42,117 nt of DNA from Candidatus Sumerlaeota bacterium. GTDB taxonomy: Bacteria; Sumerlaeota; Sumerlaeia; MWCT01. Shown one piece after another: positions 33,292-42,117 of this stretch. A program made the position numbers and the translations under genes. The stretch is from assembly GCA_016931135.1 (NCBI GenBank), contig JAFGFK010000009.1, positions 1-42,117 on the forward strand, read 5' to 3'. Within the stretch, counting starts at the first letter, position 1. Every line of letters begins with the position of its first letter. Below the pieces are notes generated by a model. That model saw only the letters and a program-made list of their open reading frames with translations. It made no database searches and had not been told where the DNA came from.

Positions 33292-33398
33292 AATAAAACT
33301 ATACTAAAAACCTTTCATGATTCAAGTCAAGAAGGAGAATTATGTTGATCTATCGGGAAAAGTCCTGATAATCCATGAAATAAATGAGGAACGGAAAT

Positions 33399-34052
33399 AT
33401 GAGAATAAGATTTGTCCTTCCATTTTTGATCTTGATCAGTATAATCCTGAACCAACCGGCATTATGCCAAAGCCCGGAAAATCTTCTGAAAAACGGGGAT
33501 TTCGAATCAGGAGAAATCTTCCCCGAGGCATGGGAAAGACCTGATCGTTTGACCGTATTTCTCGTGAAAGAGCCCTCCCCTTCCAACCCGGAAAACAAAT
33601 GCCTTAAAATGGATACGGATGTATATATGACGGATTGGGAAAAACGAAAGAAAGAGATGGAAAAGAACCTGGATACCCTGCCATGGACAAAAACGCCTAC
33701 AAAGGGGAAAAAATACAATACAATCGGGGGAAATAACGGGGTGTCCCTATACAGCGATCCCATACCAGTTGAAACAGGAACCACCTACACCCTCAGCCTC
33801 GATGTCAAATCGCACCAGACTTCCGGAACTCCGAAAATATTTGTGAAAGGTTACACCCTTCACAAAGGGAGAATGAGAGAGATTTATAAAACATATTTGA
33901 ATTGCAGATTCAAGGGAACGGATTGGCAACATTTCGAGCAGAACTTTCATCCTACCTCCAGAACGCCAAGGGTTACAGAGATGCGCGTAATGATCTTTTC
34001 CTACTGGCCCCCCGGGGAATACCGGTTCGATAATATACAGGTCTTTAAATGA
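33399..34052 (+). CDS. Exported protein with CBM4/9-like carbohydrate-binding domain
   Basis: 217 residues. The first ~24 residues (MRIRFVLPFLILISIILNQP) form a signal peptide. The mature part opens ENLLKNGDFESGEIFPEAW, the usual beginning of CBM_4_9-type beta-sandwiches, and continues with TYTLSLDVKSHQTSG and a final EYRFDNIQVFK, which closes the jelly-roll. It is a lone binding module without an enzyme domain. ATG 33399 is preferred to ATG 33384 because AGGAACGGA sits before it and the signal peptide then starts normally. Ligand unknown; surface or periplasmic glycan binding is inferred. Confidence 0.75.
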   Translation: MRIRFVLPFLILISIILNQPALCQSPENLLKNGDFESGEIFPEAWERPDRLTVFLVKEPSPSNPENKCLKMDTDVYMTDWEKRKKEMEKNLDTLPWTKTPTKGKKYNTIGGNNGVSLYSDPIPVETGTTYTLSLDVKSHQTSGTPKIFVKGYTLHKGRMREIYKTYLNCRFKGTDWQHFEQNFHPTSRTPRVTEMRVMIFSYWPPGEYRFDNIQVFK

Positions 34053-34115
34053 TTCCAATTGAAATTTACCTTTGATTATAACTGTCTCTTGCGTGATTTT
34101 TTTTGAAATACTTGT

Positions 34116-34143
34116 TTGACAATTGATTTTGATTTGCTATCCA
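34116..34143 (+). promoter_or_regulatory. Promoter candidate for the large surface protein gene
   Basis: TTGACA (34116-34121), a 16-nt spacer and TATCCA (34138-34143) preceded by TGC, an extended -10. GGAGG (34192-34196) then precedes ATG 34205. Confidence 0.45.
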
Positions 34144-34204
34144 TAATATGTCCTATTTGATGGGATTTGCTTGATTTTCCGCAAAATAAATTGGAGGAGT
34201 GAAC

Positions 34205-37200
34205 ATGAACCGAAAAAAATTTGCCGTAAGCATGCATTTCTTCCTCTTTGCCTTTTCTCTCATGATAATATTCAACCCGGCTCGGATCGACGCGGGCTCA
34301 GTCATTGTGTATGTGGATATCAATTCCCCGGCGGGAGCGCCAACTGGATCTTCCTGGGATATGGCTTACAAGAGCATTCAGATCGCTATCATGAATTCGA
34401 GTATCGGGCAGGAAATATGGGTGGCGAACGGCGTTTATCACGAACGGATTTCCCTGGGCGCATCGGATAAACTGTACGGGGGATTCGAGGGATACGGCGG
34501 TCTCGAAGAAACCCAGAGAACCCAGAGAGACTGGACAAAAAACATCTCTATCATAAACGGGACTCTGTTCAATGGAGTGGGATTATCGAAAGAAATCAAG
34601 GGCGTTGCCAATCTTCACACTGTAACCATGGATGGATCGACAACATGCGCCCTGGATGGTTTTACCATAACAGGTGGAGCAGCGGGTAGTGAGCCTCCCA
34701 ACAACATGGGGGGAGGAATCTATTGCAACGGCATAAATAACGCCAACACGATTGCCAATTGCGTCATTGAAAACAATTTTTCAGAATACGGAGGCGGGAT
34801 GGCGTTTATCAACGCATCTCCGGTAGTAACCAATTGCGTCATTTCAGAAAATGAAGCCGGATCCGAAGGCGGCGGAATATATATTTATGATAATTCCAGC
34901 CCGGTTTTCTGGAATTGCAGCATCGGGAACAATATATGCGATTTTACAGGGGGAGGCGTTTATGCGGAGTCATCCTCAACCACATTCACCAATTGCCTGA
35001 TCTTCAATAATGAGGCATACGACAGTTGTGGAGCAGGATTTTTCTGGATGGGCTCCTGTCTAGGTTTGATCAATTGCTCTATTAGCGGAAATTCATCGCC
35101 TGACTTCGGTGGCTTATATACGGATTCAATCGACCAATTGAATATAGTCAACGCCATTTTCCATCAAAATAACGATATTGCCCTTACATCTTATTTTTCT
35201 AATCTGATCCTGTCCAATTGCCTGTTTTACGGAAATCCCAATAGCGCCATATACCACCAAATCTATGGATTCTATGATGATGAGGAGGTCGATAACTTCA
35301 ACGCCGATATCCCCGGCGCCCAGGATAATATAACAGGCGATCCCCAGTTTGTGGATTGGGAAGGCGGTGATCTCCGAATCATGTCTTGTTCCGCAGCGGT
35401 AGATCAAGGGACATGGATCGGCGCGCCCGCCAAGGATATCGACGGCATGAATCGTCCCAAAGACATCCCTGGAATCGGGGCTGATGGAACGCACACGGAA
35501 TACGATATCGGCGCCTATGAGGTTCAAGACATGCTTCGCCTGGATGTCTATCCTCCGGTATTGAAATTAAACCAAGCCATCAACCAGGGCGCTATTATCA
35601 AACCTGTGATCCTTGCCAATATCGGAATCGGGTCCATCGAGTTTACAACCATTACCCTCTCCGGTTCGCTCGATTTCTCCTTTGCCGATCTTCCCGATAT
35701 GGATAGCCTTCCTGTTTGTTCCAGGCGTGAAGCGTTCATTTCCTTCGATCCCTCGAGCATAGGATTGATCACAGGAACGCTTACTGTGGAAAGCAACGAT
35801 TTGATCAATCCCGAAACCAAGGTATCCCTCGAGGGAAATGGAACCAACGAACGCCCTCTCGCCGGGCAGTATCATACGGGAGGAGCCCTTGATTTTCAGG
35901 ATATAAACGATCGGGTGATCATACCGGATTTCAATAATTTCCCAATCGGAGCCATGACCGTTGAGTTTTGGATGAGGAGTTCCTCCTCCAATGCCGGCAT
36001 CTTATCCTACGCTGCGGAATCCCCGGGATCGCCTAATGAATTTTATATTTTCGACCAATCGAGTCTCGTTATTGCGATAGGCAACGCCGCCGTTGACACG
36101 GATGTTGCGGTCAATGATGACAAGTGGCATCATATCGCCGTAACCTGGGATAGTAATCTGGGAGATCTCAGGCTTTATGTAGATTATGACATGGCTTATA
36201 AAGGAACGCTTAGACCGGGTTATGCTATACAGGGAAACGGGACCCTGGCGTTTGCCGAGGAACAGGATGCGGTGGGAGGCGGTTTCGATCCGAACCAGGC
36301 TTATATCGGATGGCTGGATGAGGTTCGAATCTGGAATAATGTTCGAATCATAGACCATATATTCGGTTTCATGCATGAGGAACTCTATGGGAATGAGACA
36401 AACCTCGTTGGTTACTGGAAATTCAACAATGTCAGAAACTCCCATGTAGAAGACAGCTCGGGTGATGGGAATCACGGAACAATACAGGGCAGCCCCCACT
36501 GGTTGACGCCCTCCCCGGCTGATATTGTCAACAAGAACGCCACAGTGGGAGCGAATATTGACAGGGATACGGTATTCACCCTTTCCGGCTTCGATCTTGA
36601 TGGGGACATTCTGACAGCGTCGCTGACCCTGCTTCCCTTTACAGGTCAATTATACCAGTATGACAATGGATCTCGCGGAACAGCCATTAATTCTGTTCCC
36701 ACAGTAGTATCTGATTCTCAAAACCGGGTGATTTACGCGCCCCCTGCGCCCGGAAAGATGAAAACCGCAGTCAATAATCTGCAATATAAAGTAAACGATG
36801 GATTCCAGGAATCCATCAATGCAGCCAACCTGAATTGGGAATTTTCCGATCGGGAGATCGAGGTAAGCGGCGGCGCCCATAATTTCGGTTTGGGACTAAT
36901 CGGAGAACCTCCCGATCACACGCACCTGATCACCATCACGAACGACGGAACAACTACGCTGACTTTTTACGGAAACGAAGTGGAACTGATTGGAGCCAAT
37001 CCGGAGGACTTCATCATTTCGAGCGATACGGAAGAATCGGCGCTTGCATCAGGGCAAAGCCGCGAAGTCGAGATATCCTTCGCTCCCCAAACCAAAGGAA
37101 TGAAAACGTCAAAACTGCATATCTCGAGCGATGATCTGGATGAACCGGTCGTTGAAATCGGATTACTGGGTTTCGGCGATACGCGCCCTCTTGCGGGCAA

Positions 37201-38311
37201 ACTTTCCGCAGGATACGCCCTCGATTTCACCAAAGTGGAAGATCGCGTGATCATCAACGATATCGCCAATCTCTCAACAGACAGTTTGACCGTATCCTGC
37301 TGGTTGAAAAGCGGAGAATCCGGAGATGGCGTCATATCCTATGCGGTTCCGAAAAATGATAACGAGATTCTGATATATAACCAGGCGAACCTTGATTTAT
37401 ATATACATAATAAGCATATCGTTACGGGAGTGTCCTTTAACGATAACGACTGGCATCATCTGGCGGTAACCTGGCAAAGCCTGGATGGCTGGGTTAACGT
37501 TTACAAGGATGGCGATCTGGCGGCGACAGGCACCTTGGCTATGGGATCGAGCCTTAAAAACGGCGGCGTCCTGGTTTTTGGCGAGGATCAGGACTTCATG
37601 GGAGGAGGATTTCAAACAGGACAGGCTTATATCGGCGACTTGGATGAAGTCAGAATCTGGAACAAGGTCAGAACCCGTGAAGAAATCCTGGAAGACATGA
37701 ATCGCGAACTCACAGGCGATGAATCCGGGCTCGTGGGATACTGGAGCCTCAACGAAGGCGCAGGCGCTACGGCATACGATTCGACATCCAACAACAAAAA
37801 CGGGGCTCTTTCGGGATATCCCGCATGGATTCACTCTTTTGCCATGAAGGGAATTATTCACAATTTCCATATCTTTGCCCCGAATGATGAAGACACCACC
37901 ATCACCCTTTGTGGCATAGATGGTGATTGGGATGTTCTCAAGGCGATCATTACCAACATCCCGCCCGAACAAAAAGGGGAACTGTATCAACTGGCAGCCC
38001 CGGGACCTGTTCGCGGCGCAAAGATCACGACTATCGATACAGAGCTGACGGATCCCGAAATGCGCCTCGTATTCGCCCCCAATTCAACTTCAGATGGTTT
38101 TACAGCCATCATCGGATGGAAGGTGAACGACAACTTGGTCAATTCCAACAATATCGGCAATTATGCGGTTACGGTGAATGCCACCCAGATCATTCTTGAT
38201 TATCTATTGGGCAAGACATTGCTTCTTCCTCTTCAGAGAGAGATACTGGATTTGAACGGAGACGGGACCGTGGATATCGCCGATGTGATTACGTATTACA
38301 TGCTGAATTGA
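34205..38311 (+). CDS. Large modular exported protein: beta-helix, choice-of-anchor, two LamG-like domains and C-terminal dockerin
   Basis: 1,368 residues. A signal peptide (residues 1-30) leads into a parallel beta-helix (~100-400) with repeated 'NCxIxxNxxxxGGG' turns, ending in a choice-of-anchor Q motif (GDPQFVD, DIGAYE). Then follow an anchor-D/ASPM-like domain (~440-545), a LamG-like domain (~552-755, GWLDEVRIWNNVR near 704), a cadherin-like segment, a second anchor-D domain (~886-990) and a second LamG domain (~994-1160, GDLDEVRIWNKVR). The C-terminus (1329-1368) is dockerin-like with one calcium loop, DLNGDGTVDIADV. The two LamG halves are duplicated. Such proteins sit on or are released from the cell and bind glycans. 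ATG 34205 with GGAGG upstream is chosen. Confidence 0.85.
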   Translation: MNRKKFAVSMHFFLFAFSLMIIFNPARIDAGSVIVYVDINSPAGAPTGSSWDMAYKSIQIAIMNSSIGQEIWVANGVYHERISLGASDKLYGGFEGYGGLEETQRTQRDWTKNISIINGTLFNGVGLSKEIKGVANLHTVTMDGSTTCALDGFTITGGAAGSEPPNNMGGGIYCNGINNANTIANCVIENNFSEYGGGMAFINASPVVTNCVISENEAGSEGGGIYIYDNSSPVFWNCSIGNNICDFTGGGVYAESSSTTFTNCLIFNNEAYDSCGAGFFWMGSCLGLINCSISGNSSPDFGGLYTDSIDQLNIVNAIFHQNNDIALTSYFSNLILSNCLFYGNPNSAIYHQIYGFYDDEEVDNFNADIPGAQDNITGDPQFVDWEGGDLRIMSCSAAVDQGTWIGAPAKDIDGMNRPKDIPGIGADGTHTEYDIGAYEVQDMLRLDVYPPVLKLNQAINQGAIIKPVILANIGIGSIEFTTITLSGSLDFSFADLPDMDSLPVCSRREAFISFDPSSIGLITGTLTVESNDLINPETKVSLEGNGTNERPLAGQYHTGGALDFQDINDRVIIPDFNNFPIGAMTVEFWMRSSSSNAGILSYAAESPGSPNEFYIFDQSSLVIAIGNAAVDTDVAVNDDKWHHIAVTWDSNLGDLRLYVDYDMAYKGTLRPGYAIQGNGTLAFAEEQDAVGGGFDPNQAYIGWLDEVRIWNNVRIIDHIFGFMHEELYGNETNLVGYWKFNNVRNSHVEDSSGDGNHGTIQGSPHWLTPSPADIVNKNATVGANIDRDTVFTLSGFDLDGDILTASLTLLPFTGQLYQYDNGSRGTAINSVPTVVSDSQNRVIYAPPAPGKMKTAVNNLQYKVNDGFQESINAANLNWEFSDREIEVSGGAHNFGLGLIGEPPDHTHLITITNDGTTTLTFYGNEVELIGANPEDFIISSDTEESALASGQSREVEISFAPQTKGMKTSKLHISSDDLDEPVVEIGLLGFGDTRPLAGKLSAGYALDFTKVEDRVIINDIANLSTDSLTVSCWLKSGESGDGVISYAVPKNDNEILIYNQANLDLYIHNKHIVTGVSFNDNDWHHLAVTWQSLDGWVNVYKDGDLAATGTLAMGSSLKNGGVLVFGEDQDFMGGGFQTGQAYIGDLDEVRIWNKVRTREEILEDMNRELTGDESGLVGYWSLNEGAGATAYDSTSNNKNGALSGYPAWIHSFAMKGIIHNFHIFAPNDEDTTITLCGIDGDWDVLKAIITNIPPEQKGELYQLAAPGPVRGAKITTIDTELTDPEMRLVFAPNSTSDGFTAIIGWKVNDNLVNSNNIGNYAVTVNATQIILDYLLGKTLLLPLQREILDLNGDGTVDIADVITYYMLN

Positions 38312-38370
38312 TATTTTCAACCAATAATCCCAAAATATTCCATCCTTTATAAGAAAGGCTGCTTTATATA

Positions 38371-39255
38371 ATGGAAGGAAAACCGATAATTCCAGTATAT
38401 TTAAACCAACGAATTGTTTTTGACCTCTTGGCAATGCTTGAGGGAGGAATATGTCAAGTTACAAGAGTTGCTTCCTCTCAACAAAAAACCGAATCGAATG
38501 AACGTAGATATGGTGCAGAGTTTGGATTGAGTAAGGCATTGTCATCTCTTCTTAGTATTATGGTTTCTGGAGAGAGTAGAAAATCTGAAGGTAACGAAAA
38601 AGTATTACATAAAGATGAAGAACGGATTCATACTCCCGCATCTCTATTTTATCGTCTTAGAAATCAACTTCGGAAAGAAAGCTATCTTCATGTATTAACC
38701 GAACCACTCCTTCCCAATGAGCATGATTTGGTAGAATTTGAAGCATCCATGATAAGGAATCCCCTCATTCATACAATGGATTCTTTCGTTTCTATAATAG
38801 AAATGGCTCTTTTATTTGAAAATCAAGATATTAATGTTAAAGGGAAACAATAAAATATAAAAAATACAGAAAATGAACGGCTTCTCAAACAAATGAAAGT
38901 TTTCAGCGAAAAACTTAAAAGTGGGGATACTGTAGACATGGTGGCTCAAGGAATTGCTGGTGAACATCAAGCAATTGTTACTCTTGAAATTGAATATCTA
39001 AATGATCCAACAATGGCGGATTTGGTTGATGGAAGATTTACCGTTGTTGGTAAGGTGATCAGAATTGTATCGAAAGGAGATACAATCAGTCTTATTCGAA
39101 AGTCTGCTTTTACTTTAGCGCCAAAGAATATCCTTGAAAACATGAGGAATATTTTATCTCAGCTTTCGGATTCTAAGGGATTTAATCTTCCAGAAATAAA
39201 ATGGGAATTAGAAGGACCTGCGTTTCAGATTATTCCAATAGCAATATTCTCATAA
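38371..39255 (+). pseudogene. DUF6414-like gene interrupted by one in-frame TAA
   Basis: Two open frames, 38371-38853 (160 residues) and the rest to 39255, lie in the same frame and are split only by TAA at 38851-38853; reading through gives one continuous 294-residue protein. Its parts resemble members of the DUF6414 group as I recall them: IPVYLNQRIVFDLLAMLEGG at the start, IHTPASLFYRLRNQL in the middle, and RFTVVGKVIRIV and FQIIPIAIF at the end. Restarting at ATG 38893 gives the 120-residue C-terminal part. Function unknown. The codon before the stop is CAA, and one base change (e.g. from CAA, GAA or AAA) would create the TAA. Readthrough or a real split cannot be excluded. The DNA is much richer in A/T than the genes before it. 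Confidence 0.65.
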
Positions 39256-39352
39256 AAAAGCCATCCCAAATCATTTTTAGATTTTTGAACAAAATATTTG
39301 TTATGTTTTTTCGGATAAAAGATTTATATATATTGTTTCATTCACTCAAGTA

Positions 39353-39372
39353 TTGACATTTCAAAGTTGTCA
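39353..39372 (+). promoter_or_regulatory. TTGACA with overlapping inverted repeat upstream of the methyltransferase gene
   Basis: TGACA (39354-39358) and TGTCA (39368-39372) form an inverted repeat with a 9-nt spacer, and TTGACA (39353-39358) is followed after 15 nt by TTTAAT (39374-39379). This may combine a -35 element with an operator. No controller gene is seen in the island. Confidence 0.3.
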
Positions 39373-39414
39373 TTTTAATGTCTATTATTATTAGTAGTAT
39401 GTAGGGAAAATAAA

Positions 39415-40935
39415 TTGTTTAAATCAAAAGAATCATCAATCCAATTGAAACTTTTTCCTGATCCTCCAAAGCAAAAGATGGAGATAAATAATATTCTTTC
39501 TCCCAAAGCATACACAGGATTAGCGAGTTTCCATAAATACTGGGGGAAGAAACCGATTGAAAGTCTTTCATTCATTATCGAGCAACTAACAAAGGAAGGA
39601 GATATCGTCGCTGATCCATTCATTGGATCCGGGTTGATTGCAAAAGAGTCTCTCGAATTGGGAAGAAGGTTCATCGGAATAGATATTAATCCATTTTCTA
39701 TTGAATTAACCAAATTGTTTCTTCAATTACCTTCTTATGATTCTTATCTTCATGCCCTTCAAAATATGGAGAAAATAATAAAACCTTTTATTGATGAAAG
39801 TTACCGTATGTATGATGAAAGGATCGGAACGCATTATCTATGGGAAAACAACAAATTGGTATCTGTTTGGACCAAAAATGTCAAGAATTCAAAGGAAATA
39901 CTTACGCCCAATTCAATTGACATCTCTTTAGCAGAAAAATACTCATCGTATAAACCTCAAAGGCTGCGCCAGATGAGGTTCTTTACAAATTCCCGAATCA
40001 ACGCTTCACCCTCAATTACCCTCAATGATATTTTCACGGGAAGAGCCTTGAGAAATATTGAACTTATTCTTGGTTATATTGAAGAACAAATAAATCCACA
40101 GGTTAAAAGGGCGCTTTTCCTGACTTTAACATCAGCTTCAGGCCAAATGTCAAATATGGTATTTGCCATAAAAAACAGAAACAAAAATAATGGCAAACCT
40201 TCGCGATCATCCAACGCTATTGAAGTAGGAAGTTGGGTGATCGGTTATTGGAGGCCCAAATTCCATTTTGAAATAAATGTATGGAATTGTTTTGAGAACA
40301 GGGCAGGTAAACTTCTCCGTATTCTCAAGAATGAAGGACAAAGTCGAAAATATTTCTTTTCAGAAAACAGCAAGGATTTTTGGAATGAGAATACCCCGGC
40401 TCTCCTAATAAATAATGACAGCAGAACAGTTTTACAAAGAACGCCGCCTAATTCCATATCTCTTATCTGTACCGATCCTCCCCATAGTGATAGAATTCCT
40501 TATCTAGAACTTAGTGAATTATGGAATTCTATCCTTGGTAAGGAGACAAACTTTGAAAATGAAATTGTTGTTTCAAATGCCAAGGAGAGAGAAAAATCAA
40601 AAAGAGAATATAATAGGGACATGGAAGAATTTTTCAGAATTTCGGAACGTTGTCTCGTACCCAACGGATACATAGCTCTTTTCTTTAATGCCAGAGACTC
40701 CGAGAGCTGGGAATATATAAAAGTATTGGAAAAATCAGCAAAAGACCTCCGTTATTTAGGTTGTTTCCCTATGTTCTACTCGGCTACTTCTGTTATTCAG
40801 GATAATAGAAAAGGAGGGATGAAAAGCGATTACATCCTCTTTTTTATAAAACAAGGACAGCGTTCTTGTTTTTCATTTAACCTTTTTTCAAAATTCCCAA
40901 ATTGGTCATATTCTCTTCCCGAAAGGTTAGAATAG
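39415..40935 (+). CDS. DNA methyltransferase (N4/N6 type, DPPH motif) of a probable restriction-modification pair
   Basis: 506 residues. SAM-binding motif I is DPFIGSGLIAKESLELGRRF (residues 67-86) with the following IGIDINPFS acidic strand, and catalytic motif IV is TDPPHSD (residues 353-359), a variant of DPPY. The two are ~285 residues apart with motif I first, so the region between could hold the target-recognition domain (alpha-type order). KYWGKKP near residue 41 is typical of this group. The start is TTG at 39415, with AGGG about ten nt upstream; the next ATG (39478) would lose the N-terminus. The TAG is three nt before the nuclease-like gene. Target sequence unknown. Confidence 0.85.
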   Translation: MFKSKESSIQLKLFPDPPKQKMEINNILSPKAYTGLASFHKYWGKKPIESLSFIIEQLTKEGDIVADPFIGSGLIAKESLELGRRFIGIDINPFSIELTKLFLQLPSYDSYLHALQNMEKIIKPFIDESYRMYDERIGTHYLWENNKLVSVWTKNVKNSKEILTPNSIDISLAEKYSSYKPQRLRQMRFFTNSRINASPSITLNDIFTGRALRNIELILGYIEEQINPQVKRALFLTLTSASGQMSNMVFAIKNRNKNNGKPSRSSNAIEVGSWVIGYWRPKFHFEINVWNCFENRAGKLLRILKNEGQSRKYFFSENSKDFWNENTPALLINNDSRTVLQRTPPNSISLICTDPPHSDRIPYLELSELWNSILGKETNFENEIVVSNAKEREKSKREYNRDMEEFFRISERCLVPNGYIALFFNARDSESWEYIKVLEKSAKDLRYLGCFPMFYSATSVIQDNRKGGMKSDYILFFIKQGQRSCFSFNLFSKFPNWSYSLPERLE

Positions 40936-40937
40936 CC

Positions 40938-41927
40938 GTGAAATACACATTTGAATCTTCTCTCAAAGCTTTTAATAATGATAATATAAATCTACTTGGT
41001 TGCTCACCCGAAGGTGTTAGATTTCTTAAACTTCGTTCATTATCAAGAAGTGAATTAATGACCCGCTTAGCTGATAATTATGGAGTTGCTTTTACTGGAC
41101 TTAAAGGCATGAATCTATTGAAAACTCTTTATGATTCCAAAATATCTGATTTACAAATTGATGAATTCATTAAGTCTTCATATAAAAAAGAAAGAATAAT
41201 AAGAAGACAATCAGAGGATTCACTGATTAATGAACTATACAAGGTTTCTTCTTTTGAATGGGGAGGATTGCATCAAAACAGCCTCGAAAAAACGATTGTA
41301 GATAATTATGTAAAAAGAATAAGATCGTTTGATGAATTGAACTCATGTATCGAGAACGAATTACACAATAGTCTTAGAGCTTATGTTACATCTTCCTGGT
41401 ATAACCACTGGACATCTATAATAATTGAAGATGTTTTTCGAGACCATCAAAAAGTATTACCGGCAATTGGACTTATAAAGAAAGTAGATTTCTTTGTTAA
41501 AAACATACCTTTTGATTTGAAAGTAACTTATCTACCTGAAGGTTATATAAAATTGGAGGACTTATGGACAAAAGTGAAGGACCACCCATCTGAAGAAGCA
41601 AGAGAATTAATTCACCAACTTAGAGACAAGAGACTAAAAATTCTCGATTTGGCTAAGAACAAACCATCACGGTTGATAAAATGGCTTTATGAAAATCAAG
41701 GAGTCCGCCGATTTGACTCTGCAAACAGGCTTTTTCTTGTTCTTGTAAATTGTGAAAATTTCTTTGAATCATGGAAACTTAAAAGAGCTAAGCCATTGTT
41801 AATAGAAAAAATACACGGTCATTTTGATTTGTTGGATGATCTCCCAGGATTTGAGATTACATTTCGATGGGAAAACGTAAACTATAGAACTCGTTCTGAT
41901 ATTATTTTCATCGATCATAATCGATAA
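40938..41927 (+). CDS. Putative restriction endonuclease (PD-(D/E)XK-like) paired with the methyltransferase
   Basis: 329 residues starting at GTG 40938. The core contains a D-x8-D-x-K arrangement: Asp184 in KKVDFFVKNI and DLK (Asp193-Lys195) in PFDLKVTYLPEG, together with an upstream helix glutamate (Glu117 in HQNSLEKTIVDNY or Glu164 in IIIEDVFRDH). This is a PD-(D/E)XK nuclease pattern. Position immediately after a methyltransferase in an A/T-rich island supports a type II-like system. I cannot assign a named family. The protein is not membrane-bound. The next gene is on the opposite strand. Confidence 0.7.
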   Translation: MKYTFESSLKAFNNDNINLLGCSPEGVRFLKLRSLSRSELMTRLADNYGVAFTGLKGMNLLKTLYDSKISDLQIDEFIKSSYKKERIIRRQSEDSLINELYKVSSFEWGGLHQNSLEKTIVDNYVKRIRSFDELNSCIENELHNSLRAYVTSSWYNHWTSIIIEDVFRDHQKVLPAIGLIKKVDFFVKNIPFDLKVTYLPEGYIKLEDLWTKVKDHPSEEARELIHQLRDKRLKILDLAKNKPSRLIKWLYENQGVRRFDSANRLFLVLVNCENFFESWKLKRAKPLLIEKIHGHFDLLDDLPGFEITFRWENVNYRTRSDIIFIDHNR

Positions 41928-41952
41928 ATATAGATCATAGAGTTATAAGAAA

Positions 41953-42117
41953 TCAGGCGTTCTTGAGGCGGGGATCGAGGGCGTCGCGAAGGGCGTCGCC
42001 GAAGAGATTGAAAGCCAACACGATTATAAACATGGCGATCGTCGCTGCGGCGAATTGCCACCATACCCCCCGTTGCAGCTCCTGCCGCGCGCTCTGGATC
42101 ATGTTTCCCCAACTCGG
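41953..42117 (-). CDS. C-terminal end of an oligopeptide/dipeptide ABC transporter permease (DppC/OppC-like)
   Basis: Only the last 54 residues are in the window; the 5' part lies beyond the edge. The translation on the minus strand reads PSWGNMIQSARQEL, then WWQFAAATIAMFIIVLAFNL and FGDALRDALDPRLKNA before TGA. This is the usual end of DppC/OppC permeases (P.WG.M......; final membrane helix; GD.LRD.LDPR). These proteins import peptides or other substrates with an ATPase and a binding protein. Its base composition is GC-richer than the adjoining island, so it marks the right border of that island. Confidence 0.93.
   Translation of the reverse strand, partial: PSWGNMIQSARQELQRGVWWQFAAATIAMFIIVLAFNLFGDALRDALDPRLKNA

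Noticed and set aside
38851-38853. Alternative genetic code with TAA read as an amino acid
   Set aside because: Many intact genes here (gatA, rfaE2, galT, rpsT) end with TAA at the expected protein end.
41915-42112. A minus-strand ORF rich in Arg/Pro at the right edge
   Set aside because: It is a shifted reading of the DppC-like C-terminus, which is the clearly recognisable frame.
1-42117. tRNA genes, transposases, integrases or prophage genes
   Set aside because: None recognised by eye on either strand; a tRNA scan would be needed to exclude small RNA genes in the gaps.

Overview
This window looks like a chromosomal contig from an uncultured Gram-negative bacterium of moderate GC content. 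Evidence for a Gram-negative envelope is indirect: an RfaE2-type heptose adenylyltransferase, an LD-carboxypeptidase and several membrane glycosyltransferases. A dockerin-tipped LamG surface protein, three EutN/CcmL microcompartment vertex proteins and a four-helix-bundle protein with a long suffix fit the PVC superphylum or candidate phyla such as Omnitrophota or Sumerlaeota. No rRNA or other decisive marker is present, so the lineage is a guess.

Layout. 1-5.7 kb: the tail of a glycosidase-like protein, RfaE2, a stand-alone Tudor-like protein with an acidic tail, gatC-gatA-gatB (tRNA-dependent amidotransferase) and a PP2C phosphatase. 5.7-11.5 kb: two multi-spanning GT-C sugar transferases, a GT4-like transferase and a four-helix-bundle protein. 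11.5-17.9 kb: a secreted HEXXH protein (minus), LD-carboxypeptidase (plus), then a minus-strand run of radical SAM protein, unknown protein and YgeW-like knotted carbamoyltransferase. 17.9-18.56 kb: a long AT-rich non-coding region with DnaA-box-like 9-mers, a candidate replication origin. 18.56-23.7 kb: three microcompartment pentamer genes, rpsT, galT, a PiT phosphate permease with its DUF47 partner, and rex. 23.8-33.3 kb: a surface-glycan cluster (three GT2, one GT4, a radical SAM/B12 protein, a GT-C enzyme and a DUF2079 membrane protein). 33.4-38.3 kb: two exported proteins, one a 1,368-residue modular surface protein. 38.35-41.93 kb: a clearly AT-richer island with a broken DUF6414-like gene and a methyltransferase/nuclease pair. 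The window ends in the tail of a DppC-type permease on the minus strand.

Two themes connect the genes. Much of the window serves envelope building: lipid-linked sugar transfer, peptidoglycan trimming, exported adhesin-like proteins. The second theme is a set of short tandem repeats, mostly 7-nt units plus a 9-nt family. They repeatedly begin at or overlap the stop codon of a gene (gatA, galT, the PiT gene, the carbamoyltransferase gene, the GT4 gene and the four-helix-bundle gene), and in places they supply the last or first codons of proteins.

The items most worth following up are the repeat-at-stop-codon pattern, the candidate origin, the vertex-protein trio without any shell hexamer gene in view, and the foreign-looking restriction-modification island with its single-stop-broken DUF6414-like gene.
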